DNA from: Craspedostauros australis
Lineage: Eukaryota; Bacillariophyta; Bacillariophyceae; Mastogloiales; Achnanthaceae
Reading direction: 5' to 3'
Assembly: GCA_026770025.1 (NCBI GenBank)
Contig: JAMXDE010000020.1
Span: forward strand, 248,001-312,000
Length of the DNA stretch: 64,000 nt
Below the pieces are notes generated by a model. It did not search any database. It was not told the DNA's origin and was given only the letters and a program-made list of their open reading frames with translations. Positions within the stretch are counted from its first letter, which is position 1. Each line of letters begins with the position of its first letter. Positions 22,176 through 32,135 of this stretch are shown piece after piece. The translations under genes and the position numbers were made by a program.

Positions 22176-22624
22176 TGTTGGCCCACTGGGTCGCTGACAT
22201 GCTTGGTTGTGATTTTCGTTTGGTTTGTTGTACTAATAACAGAAGAACAAGAAGACGCCTGCTCTCTCCAACTCTCGACAGATGATGTGATCATCCGAGT
22301 GAGGATGCAATCAATCGTGACTGGAGTATCTTTCGTGATTCGATTCTGTAGAGGAAAATTTGAATTTTTGAATTGTGTCCTCGCCGACATCCATCATCGC
22401 ACCCAGCAGGACAGGATGGTGATCCCACAAAGCACAGATCATCTGCAAGCTCCATGTTGGTGCACGACAAGGGAAGCAGGAGATTGTACAATAGTGAACA
22501 TCGAGACAACATTCTGCAGAACTCACAATCCAATACTCTCCGCATCTCTCGAGAACACCGATACCAACACCAAGCACCAGCCCAACAGCAAGAACGCGCA
22601 CCAAGAACACGCAACGGGAGAAGC
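22176..22624. other. Bidirectional promoter region
   Basis: 449 bases between the small plastid protein and the EF-hand gene, facing away from each other. The plus-strand frame stays open upstream of the chosen EF-hand ATG but shows no conserved residues. Confidence 0.5.
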
Positions 22625-23242
22625 ATGGCGAACAGAAGCACAATGCTACCGACCAGGACTCGGCGCCAAGCGCAGCCGCAGCAGCAGAAGTCACAGCAGC
22701 ACTTCGATGCATTCAGCGACATGGAGCTCGATGATTTCCGTGAAGCATTCGCCTTGTTCGATACGGAAGGCGTTGGACGCATCCGGTGTGCAGACATGCT
22801 GGCCGTGCTGCACTCTCTCAAGGGACCCAACGGCGCCACGACTCCAAGACAGTATCCTCACTTGGACAAGATCGTATCGCTGCTGTCACGGCGACCCAAA
22901 GATGCCACGATCGATTTCGATGAATATGTGAGGCTGATGGCCACCACGACGATGCAGCACTCCATGAAGGACACCATCCTTCCGACACCGGAGGATAACT
23001 TCGCTCCCGTCTTTCAGCTGTTCGATGTCCACAACAAGGGATACATAACGATCGATGATTTGGAGCGAGTTGCCGTGGAGCTCGGGGAGACGGACATGGC
23101 AAGAGAAGAGCTGCAGGAGATGATGGACAGAGCGCAAGGGACTAATGCGGGCAGAGTCTCGCTTTCGGACTTTACCGAGATCATGACCATGAATCTGTTT
23201 CAAAAGCACGACAGTGCCGACGGTGCCTTGGACCGACGCTGA
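22625..23242 (+). CDS. Centrin-like EF-hand calcium-binding protein
   Basis: 205 residues from the ATG at 22625; the frame is open further upstream but that part has no conserved features. The core begins LDDFREAFALFDTEGVGRI, the classic centrin/calmodulin first EF-hand helix and loop. A further pair follows, with loop DVHNKGYITIDD. EF-hand loops 1 and 3 end in Asp instead of the usual Glu at position 12, and loops 2 and 4 are degenerate, so calcium affinity is likely low or limited to one or two sites. Family members work in centriole or basal-body structures or mRNA export; which applies here is not evident. It converges with the MMADHC gene. Confidence 0.78.
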   Translation: MANRSTMLPTRTRRQAQPQQQKSQQHFDAFSDMELDDFREAFALFDTEGVGRIRCADMLAVLHSLKGPNGATTPRQYPHLDKIVSLLSRRPKDATIDFDEYVRLMATTTMQHSMKDTILPTPEDNFAPVFQLFDVHNKGYITIDDLERVAVELGETDMAREELQEMMDRAQGTNAGRVSLSDFTEIMTMNLFQKHDSADGALDRR

Positions 23243-23249
23243 GGTTACA

Positions 23250-23545
23250 CTCAACAACACAACGACGAGTACGAGTACGAAGGACTCCACGTGATGAGGC
23301 GATGGAATATTGTTGGGGTACCTTGCGTACTCCAGTGCATGCGGCGATTATGAGAGCGAGGGGGCACAATCAGCTCGAAGCTTGCAGCGTGCAACATGCC
23401 ATACCTCAAGTACCGGGGCGCGAATACGAGTACGATTGTTGATCGCTCTCAAGATTGGAGATACGAGTACTATTAGAGGAGCATGTACTCCATCAGAAAC
23501 CTCTGCCCCTGCTTCTACTCGTACTTTTCGAACGTACTCATGGCT
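23250..23545. repeat. Dense cluster of GAGTAC / GTACTC words between convergent gene ends
   Basis: At least six GAGTAC or GTACTC words (for example ACGAGTACGAGTACG, GCGTACTCC, GAATACGAGTACG, ATGTACTCC, ACGTACTC) lie in under 300 bases, mostly in the spacer between the EF-hand and MMADHC stops, with the last overlapping the MMADHC end. No RNA gene or protein is apparent. Confidence 0.7.
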
Positions 23546-24452
23546 TGGAAATGAGCTGCTGCGCAAACCTCATCACTGGATCTCGAGGAGCGTACACGAA
23601 GATTGTGGCGGGGTAGACAGCGGATCCCCACTTGGGGTGCATCAATATCTTGCAGAATCCTGCGTTGTACGAGCGGTAGTTCAGAAGGCATTCCATGCCA
23701 TCCACCTCCGAGTACACCTTGTTGCAACCCCGAGACAGCATCGGAAGGCCTGAGCACGGATCGATGTAATCAGCCCAGAAACCCAATGCCCTCAGCGCTT
23801 CACACAGCTGCTTGCCAAAGCCCATGAACTGTGGTGGTGGCACGGTGGCATGGCAGCATGGCGGTGTTGATTGCGTTTCAGCAACGCGTCAACGGTTGAG
23901 TAGAGCAGTATCGCATGATACAAATAATGCAGTGTAGCAATCAAACGAATATGTTAGATCATAGTCGTAATAAATGGCAGAGTATTACTTGTATGTACAG
24001 TGGTGTCTCTCGCTCTCTACAGACAGAAGAACCGTTGGATGAAGCAGTAACATAGCGTTTGCGTTGAGCCACCATCAATGTGACCTCAAGGAACTCTACG
24101 GTTTCACCAATGCTGTGCGCCCATTGGAAACAAGCAACAGGTAGCATGAAATGCGAGTAGAAATAACAGCAACACTTACAACGTTCAGCAGACGATCCTT
24201 CTCTTTCTCGATGTGATCGCCGACGGCCACCAGATCTTGTCTCGCCTGCTGGTTGGTGGGGATGGCCAGCAGCTCCATCTGATCAGTGTTGGTGGCCACC
24301 ACACCTTGCATGAAGTTGTCGCCGAAGACATGATGGAACTCCCGCAGCAGCTGCTTGGGCAACGTATGCAGGCTGAACTCGATCTTGTCATCCGCATTGC
24401 TGGGTGAGCTGACCAATGTCGGTGGCAGCAGTGTTGAATTAGTGCTTGGCAT
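23538..24452 (-). CDS. MMADHC-like cobalamin trafficking protein (cblD)
   Basis: Two exons (24452-24180 and 23828-23538), joined in phase 0 over a GTAAGT...CAG intron, encode 187 residues. Exon 2 has the hallmark region LCEALRALGFWADYIDPCSG, the counterpart of the ALRAEGYWADFIDPSSGL block of animal MMADHC, then GFCKILMHPKWGS, corresponding to GCCKVIRHSLWGT. Exon 1 matches the less conserved half, including the LRKEF-like LLREFHHVF segment. MMADHC takes cobalamin from MMACHC and directs it to methionine synthase or to mitochondrial methylmalonyl-CoA mutase. The family's usual N-terminal mitochondrial leader is short or absent here, hinting at a cytosolic, methionine-synthase-directed form. Many algae depend on external B12, which fits keeping this gene. 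Confidence 0.85.
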
Positions 24453-25219
24453 GGTTCTGTGCTGTATAATGCTATTATAGAATACGTTGCGTGGATGAGT
24501 GAATGAGTTGGAGCAGAAATTGTGTGCTCTGCGTTGCTTCAGCTGGATGAGAGCGAGCCGTCGAAGCGCTGAAAATGAAAAGACGACGATTGCCAAAACA
24601 AAACCAACAAAGCAAAATCGTGACATCTCCGTTCAGGGTTTGGCATCACACCATGTTTACATTCGATCGCTCTCCTCGGTACTCGCATGTATAGTGTATA
24701 ATAATAGGTACGATGCGTCCATACATGACCATGGTCTTTCTACAGATAACAGACAAGCATCACTGGCCAAAATAGAGCCACTGCAAGACTGTGCTTCCTT
24801 CCAACTATGCTGCATGACAGAACGCCTTACAAATGAAAGTGTGGACAGCATATGAACAGGTTGTGAACGTCTTGGCTTTCTCTCTATGGTATAGAATCGG
24901 CCTTTATGTGTATCGCACCATAATTCAGCTCCACTTGCTTGCGACATCTCTCCTCATGAAATGATCGAACAGAATCTTCGGTGTACAATGTGAATGGCAG
25001 CCCGAGATCTCATCTTAGGTTGTGCATCTTCATGTGTGCATCTTCATGTGTGCACGTGTGCATGTATTCATCGAGGAAGAATTCGTCGACTCAAGAGCAA
25101 CGCAGGTTGCAATACCATGCGAGATTCCGTGCTGGCGCAATGACTGCTCGCGCCTCACATCCTTTCTTTCTCTCTTTCTCTAAAGATAGAGATGCATTGA
25201 TGCAAGCGACCATGATTGC
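24453..25219. other. Spacer between MMADHC and the COX6C-like gene
   Basis: 767 bases holding the MMADHC promoter and the 3' end of the next minus-strand gene. It contains a GTGTGCATCTTCAT duplication near 25022-25050. No supportable gene. Confidence 0.55.
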
Positions 25220-25465
25220 TTATCGCGGTGGATTCTCCTTGTAGTAGGCCTCGATGGCGCGTGTGTCTGGATCTCCCATGAAGACCTTGTAGTAGAGGGA
25301 CACGGCGAATCCCATCGCGACACCCTGGGCGGCGCAGATGGCGAATCCGCGAAGAGGAGGTTGGCGGGCGAAGTATCCCATGATGCCTGGTGCTGGGACG
25401 CGTGCCAGCGGCCCTGGGCCGTAGAGGCGCTTGTTGTAGTTGATGATTCGCTCACCTTGAACCAT
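25220..25465 (-). CDS. Small mitochondrial-type membrane protein, possibly cytochrome c oxidase subunit 6C-like
   Basis: 81 residues. The ATG at 25465 has a strong CCACCATGG context and was preferred to the upstream frame, which is not conserved in character. The protein has a basic N-terminal third with Pro/Gly-rich sequence, a hydrophobic segment (FAICAAQGVAMGFAVSLYYKVF) and a polar tail ending AIEAYYKENPPR. The pattern LRGF...GxxxG(F/V)xxxYKxF...R..I..YYK resembles subunit 6C of complex IV (one membrane helix followed by YKF and a short charged tail). The similarity is weak and based on pattern only; another small respiratory-complex subunit is possible. Confidence 0.6.
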   Translation of the reverse strand: MVQGERIINYNKRLYGPGPLARVPAPGIMGYFARQPPLRGFAICAAQGVAMGFAVSLYYKVFMGDPDTRAIEAYYKENPPR

Positions 25466-26907
25466 GGTGGAAAATTCTATTGGGGCAGCACACAACAGAC
25501 GGCATCCGACCAGAGAGCGGAGCGAGCAGGGACGGAACGGTGGAACAGGAGAGCACGAGGGTGGAGGAGAGGAGAGCACGTGAGATAGCTGCGGGTGATG
25601 TACACGCTACACGCTACATGTATGACCAGTGACTTCAACCAACACCGCCAATGCACAAGTCAGGTATCTGGTTGACCTCTTGGCGTCATCAAGAAGAAGC
25701 GTGCGCTCCAATCAGCGCTGGGATTAGCGAAGCCGCCATCAAACGACGAAGCAACGAAGCTGCACTTCCAGGAACCGTCACTGAGGGTCTTCACGGCAAT
25801 GATGATTTTGGAAAGAGAGGACCTATGCGATGAGACCTCCATCTTCATTGTCGTATCTGCCACGTTGCCTCCTCTTGTCCTTCGACATCAACATACCAAT
25901 TCTTGCTGTTACGACAGTTGTGCGTGCAGATCGCTGTTGCTCAGGTGCTGACGATGCCGTTCTCGCTACCCTTCCTGGTGGTGTCCTTGTTGCTTTTGTT
26001 GCTGGTGTTGTTCCAGACCATGCTGATTTCTCGCTGATGTCGTTCGTCCCCTCGTCCTCCCGCTTGCCTTTGCTGTTGGTGCTGTTCCCTTGGGACTGTT
26101 GTCGCAGCGTCCGTCTCGCGCGCCAAACCGAACAGTTCGACAATGCGACCGCCTGGCCATACATCCGGAATTCGTTTCTTGTTCGTCTGTCCATGTCACC
26201 GCCAGAATCGAAACACGGTCAGAGGAGTCGACCATGATCACACAGCACCAACAAATCGAGGCAATCCATGGATACATCGTGACGTCATCTTCAATTCCAG
26301 TTGCAATTGATTCGGTGTCAACTGCTATCGACTCATCGGAATAGAAGAAGAAGTTGCGTGACGTTCAGTGCGTGGGACATGCGGCTTCCACATGTCTTCC
26401 ATCGTCCAACCAAAGCCCGGAATTTCTGTTCGGAGCCGCCGCGGATCTGCCTTTTTTTGGCTTGATCCAAACCACACGAAGCGGAAGCAGGCGCAAACGA
26501 CAAGCGCGCCGCGGAAGGGCGCTCCGAAGCAGATTGCGGACGCTCCTGCCACCAACTGAAACACAAAAGCTCCAGAACACACGCGCAGTGGCGGGTCAGT
26601 TGTCAGTGCTATCTACACTGAAAGTGCTAGTTGGCTCTATCCATCGAAGACGACAGCGTTCTATCCATAATCACACCAAACACGCACGATCGTCTGTCAC
26701 CGCACTTCAGCACAGAGCAACTGAGCGCGACAGCAAGATCGACCTGACCACAGTGAACAGGGTGATAGCGTTGCAGAGCAAACAGAGTTGTGTATTGTTG
26801 TGAAGAATCGACAGCATCAACGACATCGACATCAACAGTATCAACAGACTGAGCACCGGCTGTGCTTGGAAAAGGACCTTTTGAACACCCAACACCGCAT
26901 AGCAATC
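25466..26907. other. Spacer between COX6C-like gene and SPP, with one candidate exon
   Basis: 1.44 kb. It contains the promoters of both neighbours and, on the minus strand, one candidate exon listed separately. Other frames (for example 25823-26194 minus and 25830-26237 plus, which overlap antiparallel) are low-complexity and unsupported. Confidence 0.5.
26325..26555 (-). CDS. Candidate last exon of a small membrane protein (first exon not found)
   Basis: A 76-codon stretch preceded on the minus strand by a good acceptor (CTTTTGTGTTTCAG) in phase 0. It reads LVAGASAICFGAPFRGAL then CACFRFVWFG, one membrane helix, followed by a charged tail with DPRRLRTEIPGFGWTMED and MWKPHVPRTERH. The composition (aromatic, proline and basic residues after a helix) looks like a small organelle membrane subunit rather than random sequence. 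No convincing first exon with a start codon and GT donor in matching phase could be found upstream before the SPP leader. Family unknown. Confidence 0.3.
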   Translation of the reverse strand: MVAGASAICFGAPFRGALVVCACFRFVWFGSSQKKADPRRLRTEIPGFGWTMEDMWKPHVPRTERHATSSSIPMSR

Positions 26908-29900
26908 ATGAAGATCCCGGCCTCCGTTCTGTTGGCCCTCGTGGGAGCGTTGGGAACAACTGAGGCGTTCACCTTGCAGAACAGCGGCAGACAGCCATGG
27001 GTGGCCAAAACAAAGTCCTCATCTGCCATCCGCCTGGGCAAGGACGGTGAGCCTGCCTTCTCCTTGACGAATCTCTTCGGCGGGCCGCAGCAGAACGATG
27101 GCGGTGCAACCAAGTCTGCCCTGCGTGGCAACCGCGCTTTGGATCCGCATCCCAGCGTCCGGCCGCACATCTCGCCGCTCAACCGTCTCACGCCAGGACG
27201 CAAATTGGATGCGGAGGATGGTTCTCAAATCCTCCCCGTCCATCAGGATGTGCGCAGCGGAGTGCTCAAGAATGGACTCCCATACGTCATCCTTCCCAAC
27301 AAGAGCCCCGCTGACCGCTTCGAGGCACATCTGCAGGTCTTCTCCGGCTCTGGTAAGTCGTTCCGTCACCTGCTTCCGACGCTGCGCCTTCTGCTCCTGA
27401 TTGCTTCCTGGTTGGCTCGTTTCTTCCTGCTGTATCCCCACGAGGTAGAGGCTCGCGTTGCAACCGACACATCCATCAAGTCATCGCCATCACATTCCTC
27501 ACCATCTCCGCTCCTCCCACCTCTCCTTTCCATCTGCCCAACCAATCCATTCCTTTGGGTTATGCATGGAACCGAATGTCATCGATCTTACCGGACGACA
27601 CACCATGTTTCATGCAATGGAATCGACTTGAACTCAATCCGTGGGTTGTGACTCAATCAACGCCCTGCTATCTCATGTGACACCACACAACGTGCAATGT
27701 ACACTGCACACTGCACACTGCACACTGTACACTGTGCGATACGTATTTATCCCACCCTCCACCACTTTGCTCGAATTGGAATTTGAACATGAATGCGAAT
27801 CACAGCCGATGAGTTGGAACCACAGCAGGGCATCGCGCACTTGACGGAGCATGTGGCGTACATGGGTTCGCGAAAGAGAGAGCGGTTGTTTGGAACAGGT
27901 TCGCAGACCAACGCGTACACCGACTTTCATCACACTGTCTTTTACGCCGCTTGTCCTGTGCGCACCCCACGCGGCGGATACCAGATGCTGCCCATGGCGC
28001 TGGATGCGCTTGTTGATGTCATGGAGGCAAGGGTTGAAGCTTCGCGCGTCGAGAAAGAGAGAGCCGCTGTGCTGTCCGAGATGACCATGGTCAACACAAT
28101 CGAATACCGCGTGGAGTGCCAGATCCTTGCTACTTTGCACAGAGAGAACAGACTCGCAAAGCGATTCCCCATCGGAAAGGAAAGCCTCATCCGCAGCTGG
28201 CAGATTGATGATGTCAAGTCTTGGCATCGCACGCATTACCGTCCTGACAACGTCTTGCTGTACTTGGTGGGCGACATCAACCCTGATGAGGCCGAGAAGG
28301 TCATCGAGGAGAAGTTCGGCCACATCAGCGCCGAGAAGCAGGCGGTCGACATCAAGATCCCAGAGATCAAGCAGGAGGCCGGAAAGCTGGCAGATGCGGT
28401 GGTCAGCGGCACCGTCAAGGCGGGACAGAGCTGGCATTACCCTCCAGTCAAGCACGACTGGAACATCCCATTCAACGCAAAGATCGAGGAAGGAATGGCA
28501 TTCGAAGGTGGCGTCGCCGACTATGACATCCACTTGCAGAACGCCTACTCGTTGGATGAGAAGGTTGACATTTTGAGCATCGAGGAGGCTGCGCCCGGCA
28601 AGAGAATCCGTCCCCACATCTTCCGGTGAGTCAAACCACAAACATCAACGTCCCATGCTGCGTGCTTGGCGCGGGCGCCCGCCTGGATATGTGTGCATGT
28701 GCGTGCGTGCACCATAGCAGCACAGCACAAAGTCGTTCTCAGTCCATCGATTGGTCCATGTGATGCCAACAACGATCGTTCTGCTGCCACGACGGCGAAT
28801 CGTCACGGTCAGCTGCCAGTTGTCAAGACATCTCATCACCAACGCAATGCAACACCAAACAGCTTGTACTCGCGCATTTCCTAACCCTCTGCTCTGCTTC
28901 CCTCCGCTTCCATTCTCTCTCATACACCTGTGATACCGTTCGCGCAGTCATGAGCTGTTGCAGGCATTCTCCCTGCACGTCTTTGCCAAGCGACCAGTCG
29001 AGCCAATCACAACATTGGCCGCATTCCGCCGAAGTCTGGCACGACGCGTCGCTCTTGCCGCGTTGCAGATCAGATTGAACGTGGGCGGCAGAAGCGACGA
29101 TCCAGCATTCACCTTTGTCGAGTTCAATCAGCTCGACTCGGCACGTGAAGGTTGCGCCGTCTGCAGTTTGGACATGACCGCCGAACCCCACCGTTGGGAG
29201 GAGGCCATCTCCAAATCGCTCTCCGAAATCCGCAAGCTCGGCGTGTACGGTGTCACCATGGGCGAGATGGAACGTTACGCATCATCCCTCATGACCGATG
29301 CCGAGCAATTAGCAGCCCAGGGCGATCGAATCAGCCACGGCGACCAGCTCGCGTACCTCATGGAGACCGTGGCCAACGGGCACACCTTCATGTCACCTGA
29401 GCAATCCTACCACGTCACAGCCAACGCCCTCTCTTCCCTCACGTTGCAGGATGTCAACGAGGCCGCGGCGGAGCTATGCTCTCACATCACCAGCCTCAAG
29501 GATGGCAAGGACGGCATCAGCGGCCCGCTCATCGCCATCGCCTGCACACCGAAGGGCATTGGAAAGGGAGACCCATCCTACTGCGACGAAAATACGTTGG
29601 TTGATGCCATCTACAAGGCATGTCAAGCCAACGTCCAGCCGGAGGAGGATGTTGTCGTACCATACTCGCTTGTCCCCGAAAACGAACTGCACAAGGCCAT
29701 GCAGGGAAATCCACCAACTTGGAAGGGCGGCCACTTCTCTGACGGCACACCCGACACATCCCCAGACACCATGACACGCCCATTCACCCTGCGACGTCTC
29801 GGCAACGGCATCCGTGTTGGTGTTGCCTACAACGCCGGCGAATCCCAACGTGGTCACCTCCGCCTTGTGGCACCAGGAGGTCGCGATGCCGAGAAGAGGC

Positions 29901-31525
29901 TTGGCTTCAAGCGAGGATCTATGGCGGTTGGCGCCAGGACCATGCAGGAAGGTGGCGCATTCGGTCCATGGACCCGCGAACAGGTCGAGCTCTTCTGCGT
30001 CGACCACTTGCTCATGGTGGAAATCAACTGCAACGAAGAATCGGTGACTGTGGACTTCGTCTTCCCCACCACCAATGTCGGAAATGTTGGCTTCGGCGAC
30101 AACGTGCAGCTCGGAATCACCGGAACCGAATCGGTGCTGCAGGTCGTACGCGAGATCATCGTCGGCTTCAAGTGGGAGCAGGACGCCTTGGGACGCAGCA
30201 AGTCCAGCTTCCGAAGCGCCCACGAGAGCTTGCAAAAGAACTTGGAAGGTCTGAGCACAGAACGTATCATCGAGGCCATGGCCAGAAAGGATGACAGGTG
30301 CGTTCATCGCTTTCATCGTTCGTCAATGCTCTGCCTGCGTGTTTGTTTGTTTGTTTGTTTGCCGCGATGCATGGCACATTCGTGCAATGTTGCTCCGAGT
30401 GGACGGCGCTGTGTTGCATGTTGCGGAGGTTGCCACGATGACTCACCCTTGCCTTGTAATTTGGCTCGTCATTCATTCTTCTCTTTTTTGACACTTTACT
30501 CCGCTCCATTTCGTAACCGCAACCGTATCCAAAGATTCGTCTCCATCGACGTGAATTCCGTCGAAGACATCACTCTTGAGGATGCCAGGACAGCCGTCAT
30601 GTCACAGCTGTTGCCGCCCAACCTTGAGGTCTCCCTCTCCGGTGACTTCGATGTTGCCGAAGTGCTGGAGATGGTGTACAAGTACATCGGAAGCATCCCT
30701 GAGAACGCCAACAATGAGTACATCGTCGAGGAGCAGAAGGAGGCGAAGGTTGGAGCCGTTCCAACCGTCCCACTTCCAGGCAAGCACATCAACATGGAGC
30801 TGCCAGACTCTGATCCACGCGCCGTCGCGTACGTCGCAGGAGCTGCACCCAACACCTGGGGTTACCTTTCCGACGGATCGACCGTTGCAGAAAGAGTGCT
30901 GGAGAATGATAAGCGAGCATCCGACTACGACAAGCAAAGACGCAAGCACCCATTGTTCGCCCATGTCGCCCTCATGCTCCTATCCGAAATCATCAACCGT
31001 AGACTGTTCTCGAACGTCCGCGAGCGCAAGCAACTGACCTACGACGCCAACTTCTCTTTCTCCGGCTTCGAAAGGTTACTCGGTGGCTGGTTCCTGGTCA
31101 CTGTGACGGCCTCGAAGGAGAACGCCCAGAAGGCCCTCGATGCTTGCAAGGAAACCTTGCACACCTTGCGAAAGAACCAGCAAATCACACCCGACAACGT
31201 CGAGTCTGCCAAGCGCGTTGTCGTCAACCGTCACGAAATCGAGTTGCGAACGAATTCGTACTGGGCCCAGCTGATGTCTGGACTCCAGGAGGAATCCATC
31301 CCGCTCAAAGGGCCGCTCTCCTTCACCGACTTCCAGGCCGTCGTTGAGGCCATCACGCCAAAGGACCTCCAGCTCACCCTGGAGACCTTGTTGCTGGACG
31401 AGCAGGATCTGTTCACGTGCATCGGGCAGACGATCAAGCCAGAGGGCACGAAGGAGCCAGACGAGGCGCTCGTGCGACAGGCACCGGTTATCGGCATGAG
31501 AAGAGGGGGAGCCCTCATGGGATAG
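26908..31525 (+). CDS. SPP: Plastid stromal processing peptidase (M16 metalloprotease)
   Basis: Four exons (26908-27352, 27806-28625, 28948-30297, 30535-31525) join with phases 1, 2 and 2 to 1201 residues. The N-terminus is a signal peptide ending GTTEAFTLQ, an ASAF-type plastid site. The zinc motif is HLTEH (inverted HxxEH), in the context QGIAHLTEHVAYMGSRKRE, with the third ligand in EKERAAVLSEM. The block NAYTDFHHTVF is characteristic of plant SPP. The second half carries the non-catalytic M16 partner domain, with INRRLFSNVRERKQLTYD as the RxxxLTY signature. SPP removes transit peptides from proteins entering the stroma, including several encoded in this window. Intron 3 (30298-30534) is 237 bases, divisible by three and free of in-frame stops; the splice reading KDDR-FVS matches the plant protein better than read-through. 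Confidence 0.92.
27711..27734. repeat. CACACTG heptamer repeat in SPP intron 1
   Basis: About three to four copies of GCACACT and close variants lie in the first intron of the peptidase gene, shortly before the acceptor. Confidence 0.7.
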
Positions 31526-32135
31526 ATCGCAGCTTCCTTTTTGAATAGCACGAGAAGTTGTTTTCAGAATCATCGTTCCAACCGGATCTAGCAACACATT
31601 TAACTCCCGGTTCTCTCCTCCACAATGCATCATCAAATAGACTTTGGCATTATGCTCGCACCATACCTTGAATTGAATGGATCGTACAGCAAGTGCAGAT
31701 CCTGCACCTACCACTCGAAAGTTCTCCGTATCTTGAGAATACACGTATGTATTGGTTATCGAAAGTGGAATGGACCATACTCGTACCATAGAGCAGATCG
31801 GACCGCATGTGGTGGCACCTGTCGTCGTCGCAGGAATCGAGTTTCTTTGATGCGATGAGTCTGGACAGGCTCGGCAGTCATTCGCATTCTGCGCGTGCTG
31901 TCGATCAGTTCTCTTTGTTGCCTCTTGATGAAATGAACTGTGAAGTACGCGTAGATGATTCTATCCTGATTAATGATTGCAATTCTGTGGACACACCCGT
32001 GCGCGTATGATACTTCCGTGATTGTGACCCGGCTTTGCTCCTACGCGCTACTGTTACATAGAATATGTTTGAATCATGTCACATCAATCGACTTCCAAGA
32101 ACGTCGTGTTCGACCATTTGTTGTTGCATGTCATC
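31526..32135. other. Convergent 3' spacer between SPP and the IQ/voltage-sensor-like gene
   Basis: 610 bases, AT-richer than its neighbours. It has ATACTCGTACCATA near 31776 but no gene-like frame. Confidence 0.55.

Noticed and set aside
25823-26237. Antiparallel 120-135-codon frames in the spacer before SPP
   Set aside because: Both are low-complexity, overlap each other, and show no conserved motif or splice structure.
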